Assembly: GCA_000708835.1 (NCBI GenBank)
Contig: DF237304.1
Span: 1 to 64,000 of the forward strand
Direction of reading: 5' to 3'
DNA from: Klebsormidium nitens
Taxonomy: Eukaryota > Streptophyta > Klebsormidiophyceae > Klebsormidiales > Klebsormidiaceae
DNA: 64,000 nt
A program made the position numbers and the translations under genes. The notes under the pieces were generated by a model that was not told the origin of the DNA, searched no databases, and saw nothing but the letters and a program-made list of their open reading frames with translations. This document shows positions 35,701 through 48,222 of the stretch, one piece after another. Within the stretch, counting starts at the first letter, position 1. Each line of letters begins with the position of its first letter.

Positions 35701-35788
35701 GTGACTCTACTTTCTAATCTCTTTACGAACGTGATTAGGCGAAGGCCGCCGATGTCAGGAACGAGGTCCAGACTTGGATGATGGTTGA
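26703..35788 (+). CDS. CFAP69: CFAP69, armadillo-repeat axonemal protein
   Basis: CFAP69 is an axonemal protein of the central apparatus needed for flagellar motility. Exons: 26703-26950, 27292-27821, 28187-29250, 29635-29826, 30186-30390, 30748-30889, 31765-31978, 32696-32786, 33138-33190, 33580-33663, 34145-34330, 34883-34996, 35526-35619, 35739-35788, giving 1088 aa in frame. Family signs are KDLPAIRSILARTLKL then LCGLPFQKYKS near the N terminus, LDWPLVAACAHDE-like ARM helices, AVW-type VLECVWRCVALN, CLADVTENPK, the FHEWRSP linker, IYGLFANLVF, and IQFQEGRAWADIERAL before an Arg/Ala-rich coiled tail. An acceptor at 26688 implies a noncoding leader exon. Exon 3 inserts about 200 acidic, low-complexity residues (about 325-535) between ARM blocks. 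The family was identified from memory of CFAP69 motifs. Confidence 0.88.
31362..31680 (+). repeat. Two upstream shadow copies of the CFAP69 exon 7 first half
   Basis: Copies of the acceptor plus first half of exon 7 start at 31364 and 31566. The first keeps an open frame (QQIASGGQSPRALLATVLQ). The second has lost one base relative to the functional exon and is frameshifted. Confidence 0.9.
32016..32275 (+). repeat. Two downstream copies of the CFAP69 exon 7 second half
   Basis: The last 111 bases of exon 7 (31868-31978) recur at 32016-32126 and 32165-32275, with period 148-149 bp. Both are exactly 37 codons, both stay open, and both end at a gtgag donor. By hand count they differ from the exon at 17 and 15 of 111 positions. 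The second has an AG (cctag) just before it and is phase 0 at both ends; the first has cctgg there. Confidence 0.92.
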
Positions 35789-38028
35789 ATCGTTTCTGTT
35801 TGTCAAGGCTGAAAGATTTCTATGCGTAGCGTTTAAATGGGGATCCGCACGAGGCTCGCCAGAGGCGTTTGAATCGCTCTCCTCTGAACAAAAAAACAGA
35901 GGAGTAGGACAAAGCGACCAGGTAAAGTGCCAAAATCCTTAGCAGCTGCGTGCTTGGTTCGTAGGATGGAAGATTGTCAATCTCGCCAAGTGATCGGCTT
36001 TTCAGCGTGATAGTACTGCAGAAAAAGTCGGATACACCCATTGCTGACTCGGATGCTTGCCACCTCGGCGGTTGAGCATTGCAGGAACGTCTGGCTTTTG
36101 CATCTTTCTCGTTCGTCCAGCAATTCGCTACCTGAAATCCGCTTAGATTCTGTGAGGACACTTCATCTAAGTTTATCCAACTGGCAGTGAGCTGGCAACG
36201 GCATGTTCCTTCATTTGAGCGCTTCCTGAGTGCTGCGCTAGTGTCTTACTCTATCTAGATGATTGTCCGGTTCATCAACACTACTGTATTCGGTTTCCCA
36301 TTCTGGGCCCAATCTATACTTTTCGGAGCGCAGATGCATTGACCATGAGAAGCCTATCAAAAAGTCTCTGCTCTTTGGCTGCAGAACAACCAGTGACGAA
36401 CGGTGACCCAGCAAACCCGTCCTAGGTCAGATGGATCAGACTGTAGGGAGGTGCCCGAATGAACCCACGAATGAAGTGAAAGCCGGTATTTCGGAAAGGC
36501 CGCTGATTGATCGAACAATCGTCACGGTGATTTGTACGTACATAAATCCAATGTGGCTCGAACGAAGTTGAGCTGAGACCACTTCCGTCCCCAACGGGAA
36601 TGATCGGCGTTTGCGACGTAAAGTGTCTGAGTCGCATGCTCATGCCATTCAAGTATATGCAAGCATTGTATGTTGCCAACTCGCTAGTAGAGCGATCTAG
36701 ACGAGCATGCACGTTGCTGACGCCCTCAAACTTTTCCGCGTGCTTCCGGAACACCGGGATACAAGGCGCGTCGAGTTCAAGTGTTTGAAGGACTATGCCG
36801 AGCTCTTGTTTTGAGGTGAGCATCTACATCTGCATATGTGTTTACACGGTACGAATAACATATACGTATAACATGTGGCTGATGAGACAGATTTAGCCAA
36901 CCCAGTGGGGTACTCCTCGTAAAACGGTGTCCTTTCGTGTCGCATTGCGATTGTGTGGCCCGTCCTTCTCAATCTGGTTGATGAGTCACGCCTCTTGAAC
37001 AGTTCGAAGGTCAGACCCTCCATGTGGTCCACTAATCCGATCAATCATGTGTACGTCCCTATACTGTTAATGGCGGAGCCTGGAGTACATCAGGCTTTGT
37101 CAAAACCATAACATGCGGCCTGACATATATCCATCCCGATTTGAATGGCCGGGATAACCTTTTACAACTCTGAGCATCATTCTTTGTGGCAGCAACGTAG
37201 GATGCTGCTGCATACGGTAGTCGCACACAAGTCCGAGTCGCCGGCGGCAGGGCCGCGGACCCCACGGAACAACCTGGCGGAACGGCATGATCTGCGGGCG
37301 GAAGCGGAAGCCGCACACACGTGCTTGGCAGCTGGCTCCAGCTGGCAGGTTGTGCAGTCTCCTGACTCCTGCATCGGGGGTCACTGGTGAAGTCAGAAAT
37401 CCGGGCAGTGGAACTTGGGAGGGAAAATCCCTGTCCTTGCATATGAATCATGATTCAGGGGAAGGGAAATCCCTGTCCTTGATTCGAAGGCCCAGGGCGC
37501 AGTGTGAACTTTGAAGGCTATGTACGTGAAGGCTCTGAAACGCTGGTGTACTTTGCCCCCTGAAAGTTCTTCCCAATTTTAGATTTTGCCCTTCTCTTCT
37601 TGGGGGAGGGTTGAAAGGTTGCATGCAGCACTTCTGGAACATTGTTTGAGCAATCAAGGAGAGCTTGAACTGTTGGAAGCCCCTAATTGAGCTGCATCTG
37701 GTGGTGGTTGAGGTAGCTGAAAGCACGGACTTTGCTCTGCTGTTCAAAGTCCAGCAAGGTTGGCTATTGTGCATATCTCGGAAGGATATCCTAAGGGCTG
37801 ATAGGTTGCTGTTGGAATCACAATTTATCAAGTCAAATAAGGAGTTCCAACAATCACTGTTCGATAGAGAAACACCAGACAAATCTTGCGGACACCCCGG
37901 AAACGAGAGCCGTCAAAGCGTGGCTTGAACTAAGCTGCCAGATATTACGGCATAGCTCAGCACTACTCCCAGGTTTTCAAGCTGGTCGGACTTTTTCTGA
38001 GCTCTGCGGAGCGACATCCATAGTAGGA
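35789..38028. other. Intergenic, CFAP69 to DENN gene
   Basis: No supportable gene; the longer ORFs here use non-ATG starts and resemble nothing I know. A short direct repeat of gggaaatccctgtccttg type occurs at about 37423-37440 and 37465-37482, flanking gaatcatgattc. Confidence 0.5.
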
Positions 38029-41000
38029 ATGTTCACCTACTTCTTTACAGCGAGTGCGGATGGTTTGGGGCAGGGGCCAGTCACACCAGCGGCCATTTAC
38101 ACCAGCAACCGCTTCTGCCCGCACCAACCACACATTGCAGCCCTGTCCAGCTTGTCTGCTAGCGGATTGCAGTGCCGGTGCGGGCAGGTTTTCAAAGATG
38201 CGGGCGCGTTTGCTATTTTACCTCCGGGGGATCCCCTTATGGTAGATCAGGTGAGTCAGACTTTTGCAGTTTGCAGTTTGCTATCTGGTTTTTAAGCATT
38301 AGACTTGGACCACGGGGAAACGATCTTATTGGCCTCACTGCACGCTAGGTTTGTGTTTCTCAGGTGAAGCAGGGCCAAGTTGTTCCACAGAAATGCACAG
38401 ACTCTCACAACAAGCCCCCTCAGCAGGTTTTGTTGCAGCTCAAGGGTCACCCTCCTGGTTTTTGCTCACCTGTTCAGAAATCATGCGGGCGCCTGCCCGT
38501 CCTAAAGCAGATTGCTCTCAATCTCATACTGAGTATTCGTTTGGAAACATCAACCTTTTGATCATCATAAGCTCTTCCTTTGCTCTTTTTGGTAAAAGAC
38601 ATTAACTTTGAGTCCGCAATGAGAACCCCCGGGCCGCTTGGCGAGAACCCCGCGCAAATGGCACAAAGCAACGTGTCCTCACAATAAAGCTCACCATCTG
38701 CATGACACTTGACGTACTCCCCAGAAACTTTTCAAAATGTCAGGCGAAATAGACTGACATTTTGAAGCTTACTACAGTGCGCGCCACGTGACAGGTCCAT
38801 TCCTTCGCGCTGACAGCCAGTGATGGCGCCCGCACCTACGGCTTCTGCCGGCACATTGCTCCCTTTGGGGGAGACTTGAAAGGCCCTGTTCAGCCGACGG
38901 TCGCATGCATCCTGTCCAGCCACTACTGGCCCAGCGTATTCCAAGAAGTGCTCACAGTCTTGGAAGCGCTCCTCTCGACGCCGCTCGATTCAACCGCCCC
39001 CCAAACAGGGCCTTCTGAATGGCTGGCGCCCCACTCCCCGGCCAGTCAATTCTTGGAGGCCCTGTTGGAGACCCGGTTGCCGCCGCCGGGAGACCTTTTC
39101 TCAGTCCGCAGAGTCATCTCCAAACAGCAAGTGGACCATCCCCCTCCAGAACAGGGCCTCTCGCCCCTGCACCTTCTAGACGCGTCCCCGGTGAATGTGC
39201 TGGGTTTGGAGGGGGGGGGCATTGCCTGGGCCGACAGACTCAAATCGACCCCCCCTGACGAGAGTCCTTCCGGAGTCCTCGACGCCTTTGACGCTAACAA
39301 CCCCTTCGACCCCCCTTTGTACGACACCGATGTGTCCCCTCCCCAAACACGCCCCGACACCCCCGCACTATCGTCCCCCGACTCACAACCTCCCCCCCCG
39401 GATCAAGCCCCTGACGACCCTCCCGCCAGTCCAAGCAATGACAGTTCCTTCAGCAGTTTCTCTAGCTTGGGCTTTATTTCCCCCGAAGTGCCGCACTTAG
39501 AGGGAGCCACCAGCCCGCCACGTCGCGACGCGGCTGAAAACGGGGCCTCGGAGCCGAGTGTGAGCGGCAGGCTGGAGGGCTGGGAGCTGGTGTACAGTTT
39601 CGAGAGGCCATGGGACGTGGAGGGGGATCCCCTGGCGGACGCGTCGCTGGAGCCCCTCCTGAGGTTGGTCCCGCCGCAAGTGGTGAGCGACCCGTGATCC
39701 CGTTCCACTCGTGATTCCGTTCGACTCTTAATTCCGTTTTTCAGGATTGAGACTCCTTTCCTTTTGTGCGCTTACTCGCGTCCCTGCAGTCAGGCGCTTG
39801 TACGGAACGGCAGGTTTACGTATCGCCACTATATCTGATCCCGCCGGCTTATCTTTCCTTGCTGTTCCCATTGGAAGTAGTGAGTGTGGGACACCTGGGA
39901 GTCAAGTTCTGAGTATCATTGGTCGACTTTGCGACTGACTTGGTTCTACCGCCCCCCTCTTGTCGGCTGGCATTCCCATGCCAAGTCTTGGAGGTTTTTG
40001 GGTCTTGGCGTTCACCAACTCATGGCGCGATCGCATACTGGCAACCAGTAGTGGCTCTTTTCAGATGCATATACACTTTCAACCCTTTGTTGAAGTAACT
40101 CACGTTTGCTTCTGTCTATAATTCTTGGTCGTAACCCTCATCTAGCTGACTTCATCCTGGTGTCAAGAGAGGAGGTTGAATGTAGATGACGGCTCTGAAA
40201 GGGAGCCCGCCTGGTCGAAAACCCTCGTGTTACGCCTCCAACTCTTTGAATCTTCTAAAGTGTATATTCTCTTCAACGATGTTGCTTTCCGCTGGATTGG
40301 CCCTGGGTCATGTGTCCGCTTTCAAGCAACGCCTCTTTCTCTTCCAAGGTATGTAATTGATGATTCTTCTCGTGCTTCACGGGTTTTGACCATGTGAGGA
40401 ACCCCTCGAAACCGCTCCTATTCTCCGGAAGAACGTCCCGCTTGTTACGCTTGTTATGGTGAAAACCCGTTTCGCGTCAGAAGCATGCTCCGTAAATTCA
40501 AGCAGAAGGAATCGTAATTTCGACCAAACCCGTTCACAATGCAGAACGAGACATCCGAAACCAGTTTGACAAATCTTTCTGCTTTTGCGAGCGAACAATC
40601 TTGAGGCATTTCTTGTGTGTCTGACCAGTCCTTCTGTTTTTCCGCAGTTGGTGGCCCTTCTTGCGGCTCTCCTGCGCGAACGACGCATCGCTATCGTCGG
40701 ACCGAGCCCCGGTGACGTTAGCGGCGCCGTGTTCGCTCTCGCGGCCATTCTCCACCCCTTCCAATGGCAGCACATCTTTCTACCGGTAAGTAATCCGCCC
40801 GGTTTCAGAGCCTTTGAAAGCTTTTCTGAGTTGCTCAACGTTCTTCCTCGTGACTGCGGGCTTCAAGAAGGGAGCGGTTGACCGTGGGAGAGAACAGTGC
40901 AGTTTCGACCGCAACATTTCTTGCCATGTGCGCAGTGTAATTTGGAAGGGCACCTTGGTCTTTGCTTGGCAGAATCATTGCATCTGAGCTGAACAGGGGT

Positions 41001-42967
41001 CGCTACATCAGACCTGCTGGTGTGTGTCTCAATTGCAATCGGAACGAGCGTCTCTTTGTGCTTCTCTTTGGCCTCGGCACTTTGTACTTCGCTCGAGAAA
41101 GGGGTCGTCAGCTTCTAATGGTACATATTCATACTTCGATGATTTGGCTCTTTGCTGATCAAGCCTCCAACCTCTATTACCACGGTTCAACTGTCGCCCT
41201 GCCGTTTAAGACCCCGCTCGAGACGTTAGGAGGTCCATAAAGATGCAAGTCAAGTGCGCTGGCACATTTCAAGTGTTCTCGCAGGATTGTCGATGTTCGC
41301 TCGTTGTGGGCTTTCATACAAGCTGACTCGCGCGCAACAAGCACCCGTGTTGCGCAGGTGGCCAGCTGACCATCTATCGGGTCGCTCCTCTAGTTCCTGA
41401 CCACCTGTAAGATTCTCATTAGGGAACATAGTCACTCAAGGAGGCTCGAAGATTGGAGACTTACGAAGGTTTTCTATATGTGTGCCCTTCTTTTTGCAGA
41501 CCCTTCCGGAGGCGTTTCTGCATTACCTGTCGGCGCCAATGCCTTTCCTCGTTGGGGTACAGAGTGCCACGTGGCAGAAGCTGCAAGTAAGCGCGTAATC
41601 TTGCTACCTCCGCACCTGAACAGACAGGCATGTGTCATTCTTTGCGTTTTCGGACTGCCGTTGAGTGTTCTGCTTCGATCATACCAGAATTGATTCAGAA
41701 TGCCAAACCTTAACGGGGCGTCTCTTCGTCCTCAGGCCAGATGTTTCTGATCATTGAATCGAAACCGTGTCGGCTGAAGACTTGCACTTCTCAATGGCAC
41801 GTGGTTGACCCTGATTCTGTCTATCCCGCTTTTCTTTGCAGAGCGAGGACATTTCTTTGGGCGACATCGTGGTGCTCGACCTGGGCCTTGGGTCGCTCTT
41901 CTCCTCCTTCCCCGACCGCAAAGAACTTCCCAAAGATCCCGCCTCTAGTTTAGAGACCAACCTGCGGGCCGCCTATTCACACCTCTCCCCCCCCGCCGCA
42001 CGCGACGCATTCCTCCGCTTCTTCCTCTCCCTATTCGGCTGGTACCGACGCTTCGTCCGCTTCGACGGGGGGGGGCACGTGGCACGCCCGGATTCGCCGT
42101 TCGGGGGTCCGTCCGCCACGTGTCACCTGTGGTTCGACCACCGGACGTTCGTGGAGAGCGTCCGGGATAAGAAGACGGCCGCGTTTCTGAACGGCTTCCA
42201 GGGCTCGCAGATGTACGAGGCGTTCGTGAGGGAGGTCCTTGCGAGGGCTGCTCGGTGCGCTAGCGGAGAAGACCCGTTCTCGACTGAGGTGCGCCCGGGT
42301 TTCGTCATCGCTTCTGGTCGTCGCAAAGTCAGTCTGGATATCCATTTTATACCACTTTTGTACGGCTGTCCTTCACTTCCACAAAGAGGATCCTTTCCCA
42401 ACCGAGGTGAGGCTAGGTCTGCCATTTTCGGTCGTTGCAAAGTTAAAATGAATGTCCTCTTTGGCCGGGTTCCGTAGGGCTTTATTTTGCTTCCTCATAT
42501 GTAACCTTTTTTTACCACGGAAGTAAGCCTTGGTTATATCTTTCCTCTATTGCTCATCGATCACGTGTCTTGCTTTCCGAATTCGGGTATTGTTCTCTGT
42601 GGAGGCATCTCTGTTGTTCCTCTTGCCCGAGGGCGATTTTCGTCCTTTTACCATGTTCAGCGCCCCCAGCGCCCTCAAGAAGGCCCAAATGAATTTTAAA
42701 ATGAGGGGAGGGGCCAAGACGGGCATGCGTGACCGTATGAGTACGGGGCGTGTTAGATACTCTTGTGGCCATTCTGGTTGTGCGCTTGTTTATCTGCATT
42801 TTGCTTTCGGCCGTTACGAAAGTGCAAGCGATCGCGGTCGGACTACATCTGCTGCATCTCTCCCTTTCTCTTCGTCCCTCGCTCCTTCTTATTTTCTTTG
42901 TTGCTATATGCGCTCGAATGAAGAGGGCTCCCTCGGAGCAGGAAGCTTGTTTATTGAAGTCTTCTAG
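38029..42967 (+). CDS. DENN-domain protein, probable Rab GEF
   Basis: DENN proteins exchange nucleotide on Rab GTPases in membrane traffic. Exons: 38029-38250, 38795-39682, 40648-40785, 41500-41586, 41842-42288, and a tentative last exon about 42605-42967. All are phase 0. uDENN is marked by HSFALTASDGARTYGFCR. The central DENN part holds LVALLAALLRERRIAIVG, LHPFQWQHIFLP and LHYLSAPMPFLVGV, then DIVVLDLG. The dDENN part holds FFLSLFGWYRRF and FLNGFQGSQMYEAFV. Exon 2 has a long Pro/Ser/Asp-rich loop between uDENN and cDENN. The first exon (74 aa) is poorly conserved and the start uncertain. The last exon is chosen only by phase and an Arg/Lys-rich ending; the true 3' end may differ. I cannot place it in a DENND subfamily. 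Confidence 0.8.
42370..42465 (+). repeat. Shadow copy of the DENN exon 5 3' end
   Basis: The end of exon 5 with its donor and intron start (42268-42332) is echoed about 106 bp downstream, at about 42376-42452. The copy has a better donor (gtgagg) than the inferred functional one (gtgcgc). Confidence 0.8.
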
Positions 42968-44284
42968 CTTTGAGCCATGCCGGCTCCGTTTCATCAACTT
43001 GTTTCTTGCATATTTGACTCGGGTTTCTGCCTCACTTTCTTTCCGGGTTCTTGAAATGAGCATTTCGAGCTATGAAGAGCTTACATTGAATCAAATTATT
43101 CTGTGTTGGTGGAAGGAGGCCAATGCTTCACACTATTCAAAGATTAACAGGGCGAGGCGAGGAACAGTTTGATCTACAAAAATTTTCCTTTTCAGTTCAT
43201 CTGCTCGTTTGTGTTGGAAACGGTTACGAGTCAAAATGCTTAAACCCGAAGTACTCACACGTCCTCAACGCTCATGCTCTCCAAACATGAAGTCTGACTT
43301 TTCGATCTGCATATGATTCGTGCAGGTTCGAAGACTCTATGATCAGAGTTCCTAAAGGTGGTCTGTGTAGGCTTCCTTCGTTGACGCATGGGGTTACATG
43401 AGGACGAGGCCTTTCAAACAGCGTATCTGCAATCCAATTCAACGGCTTGCTTGAGCATGGCTATGACCTAGACCCTTCAGAAGGACACTCCAGATTCGAG
43501 TCTGGCTTTATAATGCAAGTGTTGTGAGTTCCTGCCAGTTGCATGCACGGCAATATGCGCGCCCGCCAGCATAAATTTCGATTGTCATGGGCACTTGCAG
43601 CAAGCCAAGTAGCGTAATCGTGGCCTTTAGCTAGTCACTGTCGGGTTATTGCACCTACCTCAAATGTCATGCATGTCTAAGAATGGCAATTGGCATGACA
43701 CGGTTGTATATCGCACGGTAAGCTGCCATGTATTTGCTTGTACTTGAGTTGGGATCGGATCTAATCCATGCATGTTGAAATGAAAATAGCGCTCTTCTTG
43801 ACATATTTCAGACTCCTTACTGGCTGCAAGTTCATGTTGATCAGCTTCTCAGCTAGGCTCCTGCATCCCCTCGGTGAACTTCGGCAATCACACTCTTGAT
43901 CGAATGTTGCAAATGGATCATAACGAAATTGCACCATATGAATTCATCATATCATTTCATCATTTGCAATTAGTAGGGAGACAATTATACCGTTGAACGC
44001 GGTCAGAAGTGTTATAACATTCATAGGGGTATATATCCTGACTGATATGTCCAAAAGCCGGTGACAATGCAGAATTAACTGCTATATACGTGCTGACGTG
44101 CGCGCTAGTTTGTGAACAAGGCAACTCGAACAAATGTTCCTAACCGCACACAGCCGGCATAACTTTATGCACGCCTGCCAGGCGCTATCCATGCTGCAAA
44201 CTGGAGTGCCAACTTGAATGAGGTATCAAATGCATTGTGCTGAATTACGATTTTGTTGCACAGGGTCGGCCCGCGAATGCGAGA
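42968..44284. other. Intergenic, DENN to TIR element
   Basis: No gene seen. The sequence is A/T-rich, with scattered catgcatg palindromes and tcatcatatcatttcatcat microrepeats. Confidence 0.5.
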
Positions 44285-44850
44285 ATGCAGAGATCCGGTA
44301 GTAGGTACCTAGGTCACGTAGTTGGGTACCGGGATCGACGAACCTTACGGAACCTGGTTTGGGCCTCTACGGTACTACCTAGGTAAGTACCCACCTGCCT
44401 AGGGTTCAATTTCCTGGAAGGTACCTACCGGCTAGTACCTTCTTAGAAGGCGCGAATCGGTCCAAGCAGGTACGTACCGGTAACACCACCTGGCAGGGGG
44501 GTACCTACCCGTAGTGGCACGACCCTTTCACACCTCCTCGCTGCGAACAATTATTTTTTCGCTTTTATTTTTTCACACCAGCCCAGCGACCAATTTCAAA
44601 TTTTCACACCAAAGAGCAAACCCCAGGAAGTTAGCAGTACAAACCTTGTTTTTTTGCATGGAACCACAACCCTGCAACCCTAACCAGCTTTTCCTTGTTT
44701 CACTATTTCACACCGGCCTGTTCAGAATTATTTATTTTTTTCACACAAGCCCAGAATAATTATTTTTGGTGTGAAAGGGTCGTGCCACCACGGTACCTTA
44801 GGACCGGGAGGTACGCACGTAGTACGCACTACCGTACCTAGAATGCACCT
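44285..44850. repeat. ggtacc-rich low-complexity block, interrupted by a TIR element
   Basis: Degenerate repeats of ggtacc, cctagg and gtagtac type fill 44300-44510 and resume at 44795-44840. The 273-bp element at 44515-44787 sits between the two parts, as though inserted into them. Confidence 0.65.
44515..44787. mobile_element. Small non-autonomous TIR element (MITE-like)
   Basis: Perfect 20-bp inverted ends, tggcacgaccctttcacacc at 44515-44534 and its complement at 44768-44787, extended by one more paired base. The interior is A/T-rich and repeats tttcacac about four more times. There is no ORF, and no convincing target-site duplication could be found. Confidence 0.75.
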
Positions 44851-45402
44851 CGCGCGCGCAAAACGTGATGGTGTCAGCCGGTTCATCATCCAAATTCACG
44901 TGGGTCCTCGCTGGCGGCTGCCACAATGCACTGTACGACGTCGGGCATGACCAAATACATGCATATTCAAACAGCGCGGATACCACCTTTCCAAAAGCTC
45001 ACAGCAGGTTTGAGGTGGGATCCACGTGCTTCCAGGTGCGGGCCACGCTGATCATGTGATTCTCGTGAGAGTGGGGAGAACTTAGAAGAATCCAAATCCT
45101 GTGTGTGACTTCCGAGCCCACAATTGGTCTCGCACCACAGATCTCCACACACCAAACCGCTTGCGAAACAGATTCGTGGTGACTTCCCCTTCCCCAGCTT
45201 TAAGTTTGACCCAGCTTCGACCAGCATGCATGATTCAGATTCTCTAGCTAGCTGACGAGTCGGCAGGGCGCCGCAAGAAGGGAAGTGCTAAACTGGGGCG
45301 GGGTCCTCCTTGGGCGTCTGAGTGCAACCAGCTCCTCTGACCTTCTAGCCTGTTAGTGGAGTTTCAAAAGAATACCAGACAACGACCGTGGGAAGGAGGC
45401 AT
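44851..45402. other. Upstream region of the bHLH gene
   Basis: No gene recognised. It holds the presumed promoter and leader of the bHLH gene. No TATA box stands out. Confidence 0.4.
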
Positions 45403-48222
45403 ATGCAAGACAGGATGCAGTCGATGCAGTCCCCGCGTCTAGTTGCGGTGGGCCCCATCGGGCCCGACATGGCGAATGCAGCTCTGTTGCAGGGGCACTA
45501 TCCGTTCATGGGGTCCGCTCAGCAGATGCAGCAGGTGCAGCAGATCTTCCAGGGCCAGGGGATGCCCTATCCCCATGGGATGCAGATGAACGGCAAAGGT
45601 CATGGGGGGACTGGGACAAGGAGCGGCGTGTGTGCGTCCCGCCACATGGCCGCAGAGCAGAGGAGAAGAGCGCGTATCAATGAACGGTGAGGTGTTGGAG
45701 CATGTATCTCTCATCTTTCTTTGATTGTCTGAACCACGACATGGTGACTCTTTGGAGGGGCTTTTGACAGTCTTCATGTAAAGTTCTATCTGCCAGTCCC
45801 TGGCCCTCTTCAATTGGGGTAGCACGCACTGGCTGATTTGGTTCACTTCCCAGCTGAGGGGGGGACTCCTTTTCGTTGGCTTCCTTTGTGTTCTCTCTCA
45901 GTTCTCAAGTGCAAGGAGCTGCTTGTGGAGCTTTTTGCGGGAACCTTTATCAGTGTTGCGGTGGCATTCCCAATATTCCTCTGCTTCTGAGTTGGTGGAG
46001 CTGCCTCAAGCTCTCTGAAGGAGCTACAACACTCTGTGGCCTTCAACTTTGTTGAGTGGCCCTCCCTGTTGCAGACTGTTAGGCGCTGCTTTCATTGCTG
46101 TACTCAGATACAAGGTGTCAGTTTGCTACTGGTATCCAAGTTGCAAATGAGGACCTTGTGCCAGCTAGGAGCATGCATAATGTGTACTCGTTGGCTGGTG
46201 TGCTGGCTGGTTGGTCATAGAGCTGGTTGAAAGTAATAAGAAATGAAGGGGCTGTTTTGCTTGGCATGTCTGCCAACAAACAAAGCTCACGAGCAGAAAG
46301 TAGTATGTGCGTATTTAACACTAGCTGCGTGACATTTAAGCCAGCCTAACCCGAGCATTCTCCTGTATACGGTTGACATGTGCACTTTATCAGCTGGAAG
46401 CACACTAGCGTGCAGCCTAACCCTAATATTTCTCGGAATAAGCAATGGCTGAAGTATGTATGCTGGCCTTGGTACGGATAGTGTAGACACTCATGGTGTG
46501 AACATTCCCCTGTCTTTGCCAGGTTGGAGGCCCTACGAAGCCTGGTCCCCCACTCCGCCCGCGCCAACACCGCCGCCTTTTTGGAAGAGGTGTACGACTA
46601 CATCAGTGCACTGCACAAGCAGCTCGAGCGGCTCGGCGGGGGCCCTTTTGCGACTCCAGGGCCGTCCCCCCCCACTGCGATGCTCGACCCTCCCGCTTCC
46701 AAGATGGCGAATACTGGCGGGGCAACTCAGCTGACGGGAAACAAGCGCGAGCGCAGCGTCAGCGAGGAGAGCGACATGCAGGCCGGGCACCACGGCCTGG
46801 AGGAGATGACCGGGAACAAGAGCCAGTTTGCGCCATACCTGCAGGCAGCGCTCCTGCCGGGGTCGCTTCCGGGGTCGCCGCTCTTTGGGGCGTCCACCGC
46901 TCCCATGGTCATCCCAGAGATGTCTCTGCGCTCGATGATGACAGAGGGCCTGCGGCCTGTCGCGCCGGTGGCCCCAATGCAGCAGGTGATGGCGCCTATG
47001 CAGCAGCAAGCAATGGGGCAGCGGCCGATTGGGAACGGGTCGATGCACAATCTGCTGGAGAATGGGCTACAGAGGATGCCATCACCATTGGAGAATGGGC
47101 TGCAGAGGATGCCATCGCCAGTGGCGGAGGAGCAGGGACTGGGCCCCCAGGCGGACGACGGGAAGTTGGCAGTCGCGCCAGGGTCAGTTGCTAGCCTAGG
47201 TTGTCTCACGGCGCCACCATTTGCCGGTCAACGACTTTCTCATTGTTGACCGTGTGCAAAGCGCTGGCTTCTCTTGCTTGATTTCCTGTTGCGCTCGCCG
47301 CTTGTCTGTGGAGATGAAGAACTGTGTTTATAGGAGTCGGTGGGGTGATTGGAAAGTGCTGCCCTCATTGTCGAGGCACATTGAGTGTGTTGCTTTGAGC
47401 TGTTGCTTAGATGCAGATTTAGGCAGAGCCAGCTAATCTCATCTGGTTCATGTTATACATGTGATGCTCCTGCAAAACCCTCTTCTCGTCGCAGGCGTTT
47501 TTGAGGTTCAGCTCCTGATCATGATATCATAAAAGGAGTCGCTTTGCTTTGTAATCATCAAATGTTTAGTTTTGCTTCTATTTGCCACTGAATATATCAA
47601 CTGGCCACTGAATATTCTGATGCGTAACTGGCTCCCTCTGTGTCTTGCCAGGCCTTCTGAAGAGATTGCTCCGGAAGGAGAGCTTCTGGGGTCCCCCCAG
47701 CAAGAGCGTGAGCTGTCTGCGGAGGTGGAAGGTACAGAGGGAGCGGGGACGAGCCAAGAGGAGGCCGCGGCAGAGGGGGAGCTGGCAGCACCCAAGAAGC
47801 GCGCCAAGAAGTCGGGTCCCACCGTTGAGATGTGCGGAATGAAGGCCAGAAACGTGCAGGTATGAGAGTCACTTGCAAGCTTGTGGATGGGGTAAAAAGT
47901 GGTCTTGACAGCAACTGTGCTTCAGGCGCTTGTGCACTTGTCTCTTAGACGGAAATGGTCTTGCTTTTGGTGGTTCAAAATTTGCATGAGCATTCTGATG
48001 CAAGCTACCGCGAAACAGAGCCAGGAGTTTCAGGATTTGCCTTTGCTCCGGCAATGGACATCCCAGCCATGCTGCATGGCTTCAGCGGCCGTCAGTTTAA
48101 AGTAATCATTGATGCAGGCTGGAAGCTAATCTACATCGATGTTGTTCATGTCGTCTGTAAAGTTTGTCTCTCTATCTTTGCAGGGAGTGCATCGCCCCAT
48201 CCCCATGAAGCCTCAGGCTTAG
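45403..48222 (+). CDS. bHLH transcription factor, BIM-like
   Basis: A nuclear DNA-binding protein. Exons 45403-45686, 46523-47182, 47652-47859 and 48184-48222 join in frame to 396 aa. The basic region HMAAEQRRRARINER keeps the His-Glu-Arg triad at positions 5/9/13 used for E-box (CACGTG-type) recognition. Helix 1 is LEALRSLVP and, after a short loop, helix 2 is FLEEVYDYISALHKQL. Basic region and helix spacing are closest to plant BIM (BES1-interacting Myc-like) proteins. A Met/Gln-rich N terminus precedes the bHLH, and a Pro/Met/Gln-rich tail follows that includes an exact 11-residue tandem repeat (LENGLQRMPSP). A KKRAKK basic cluster in exon 3 may be a nuclear signal. A GTG 15 bases upstream is ignored in favour of the ATG. 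Subfamily is less sure than the domain. Confidence 0.88.
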
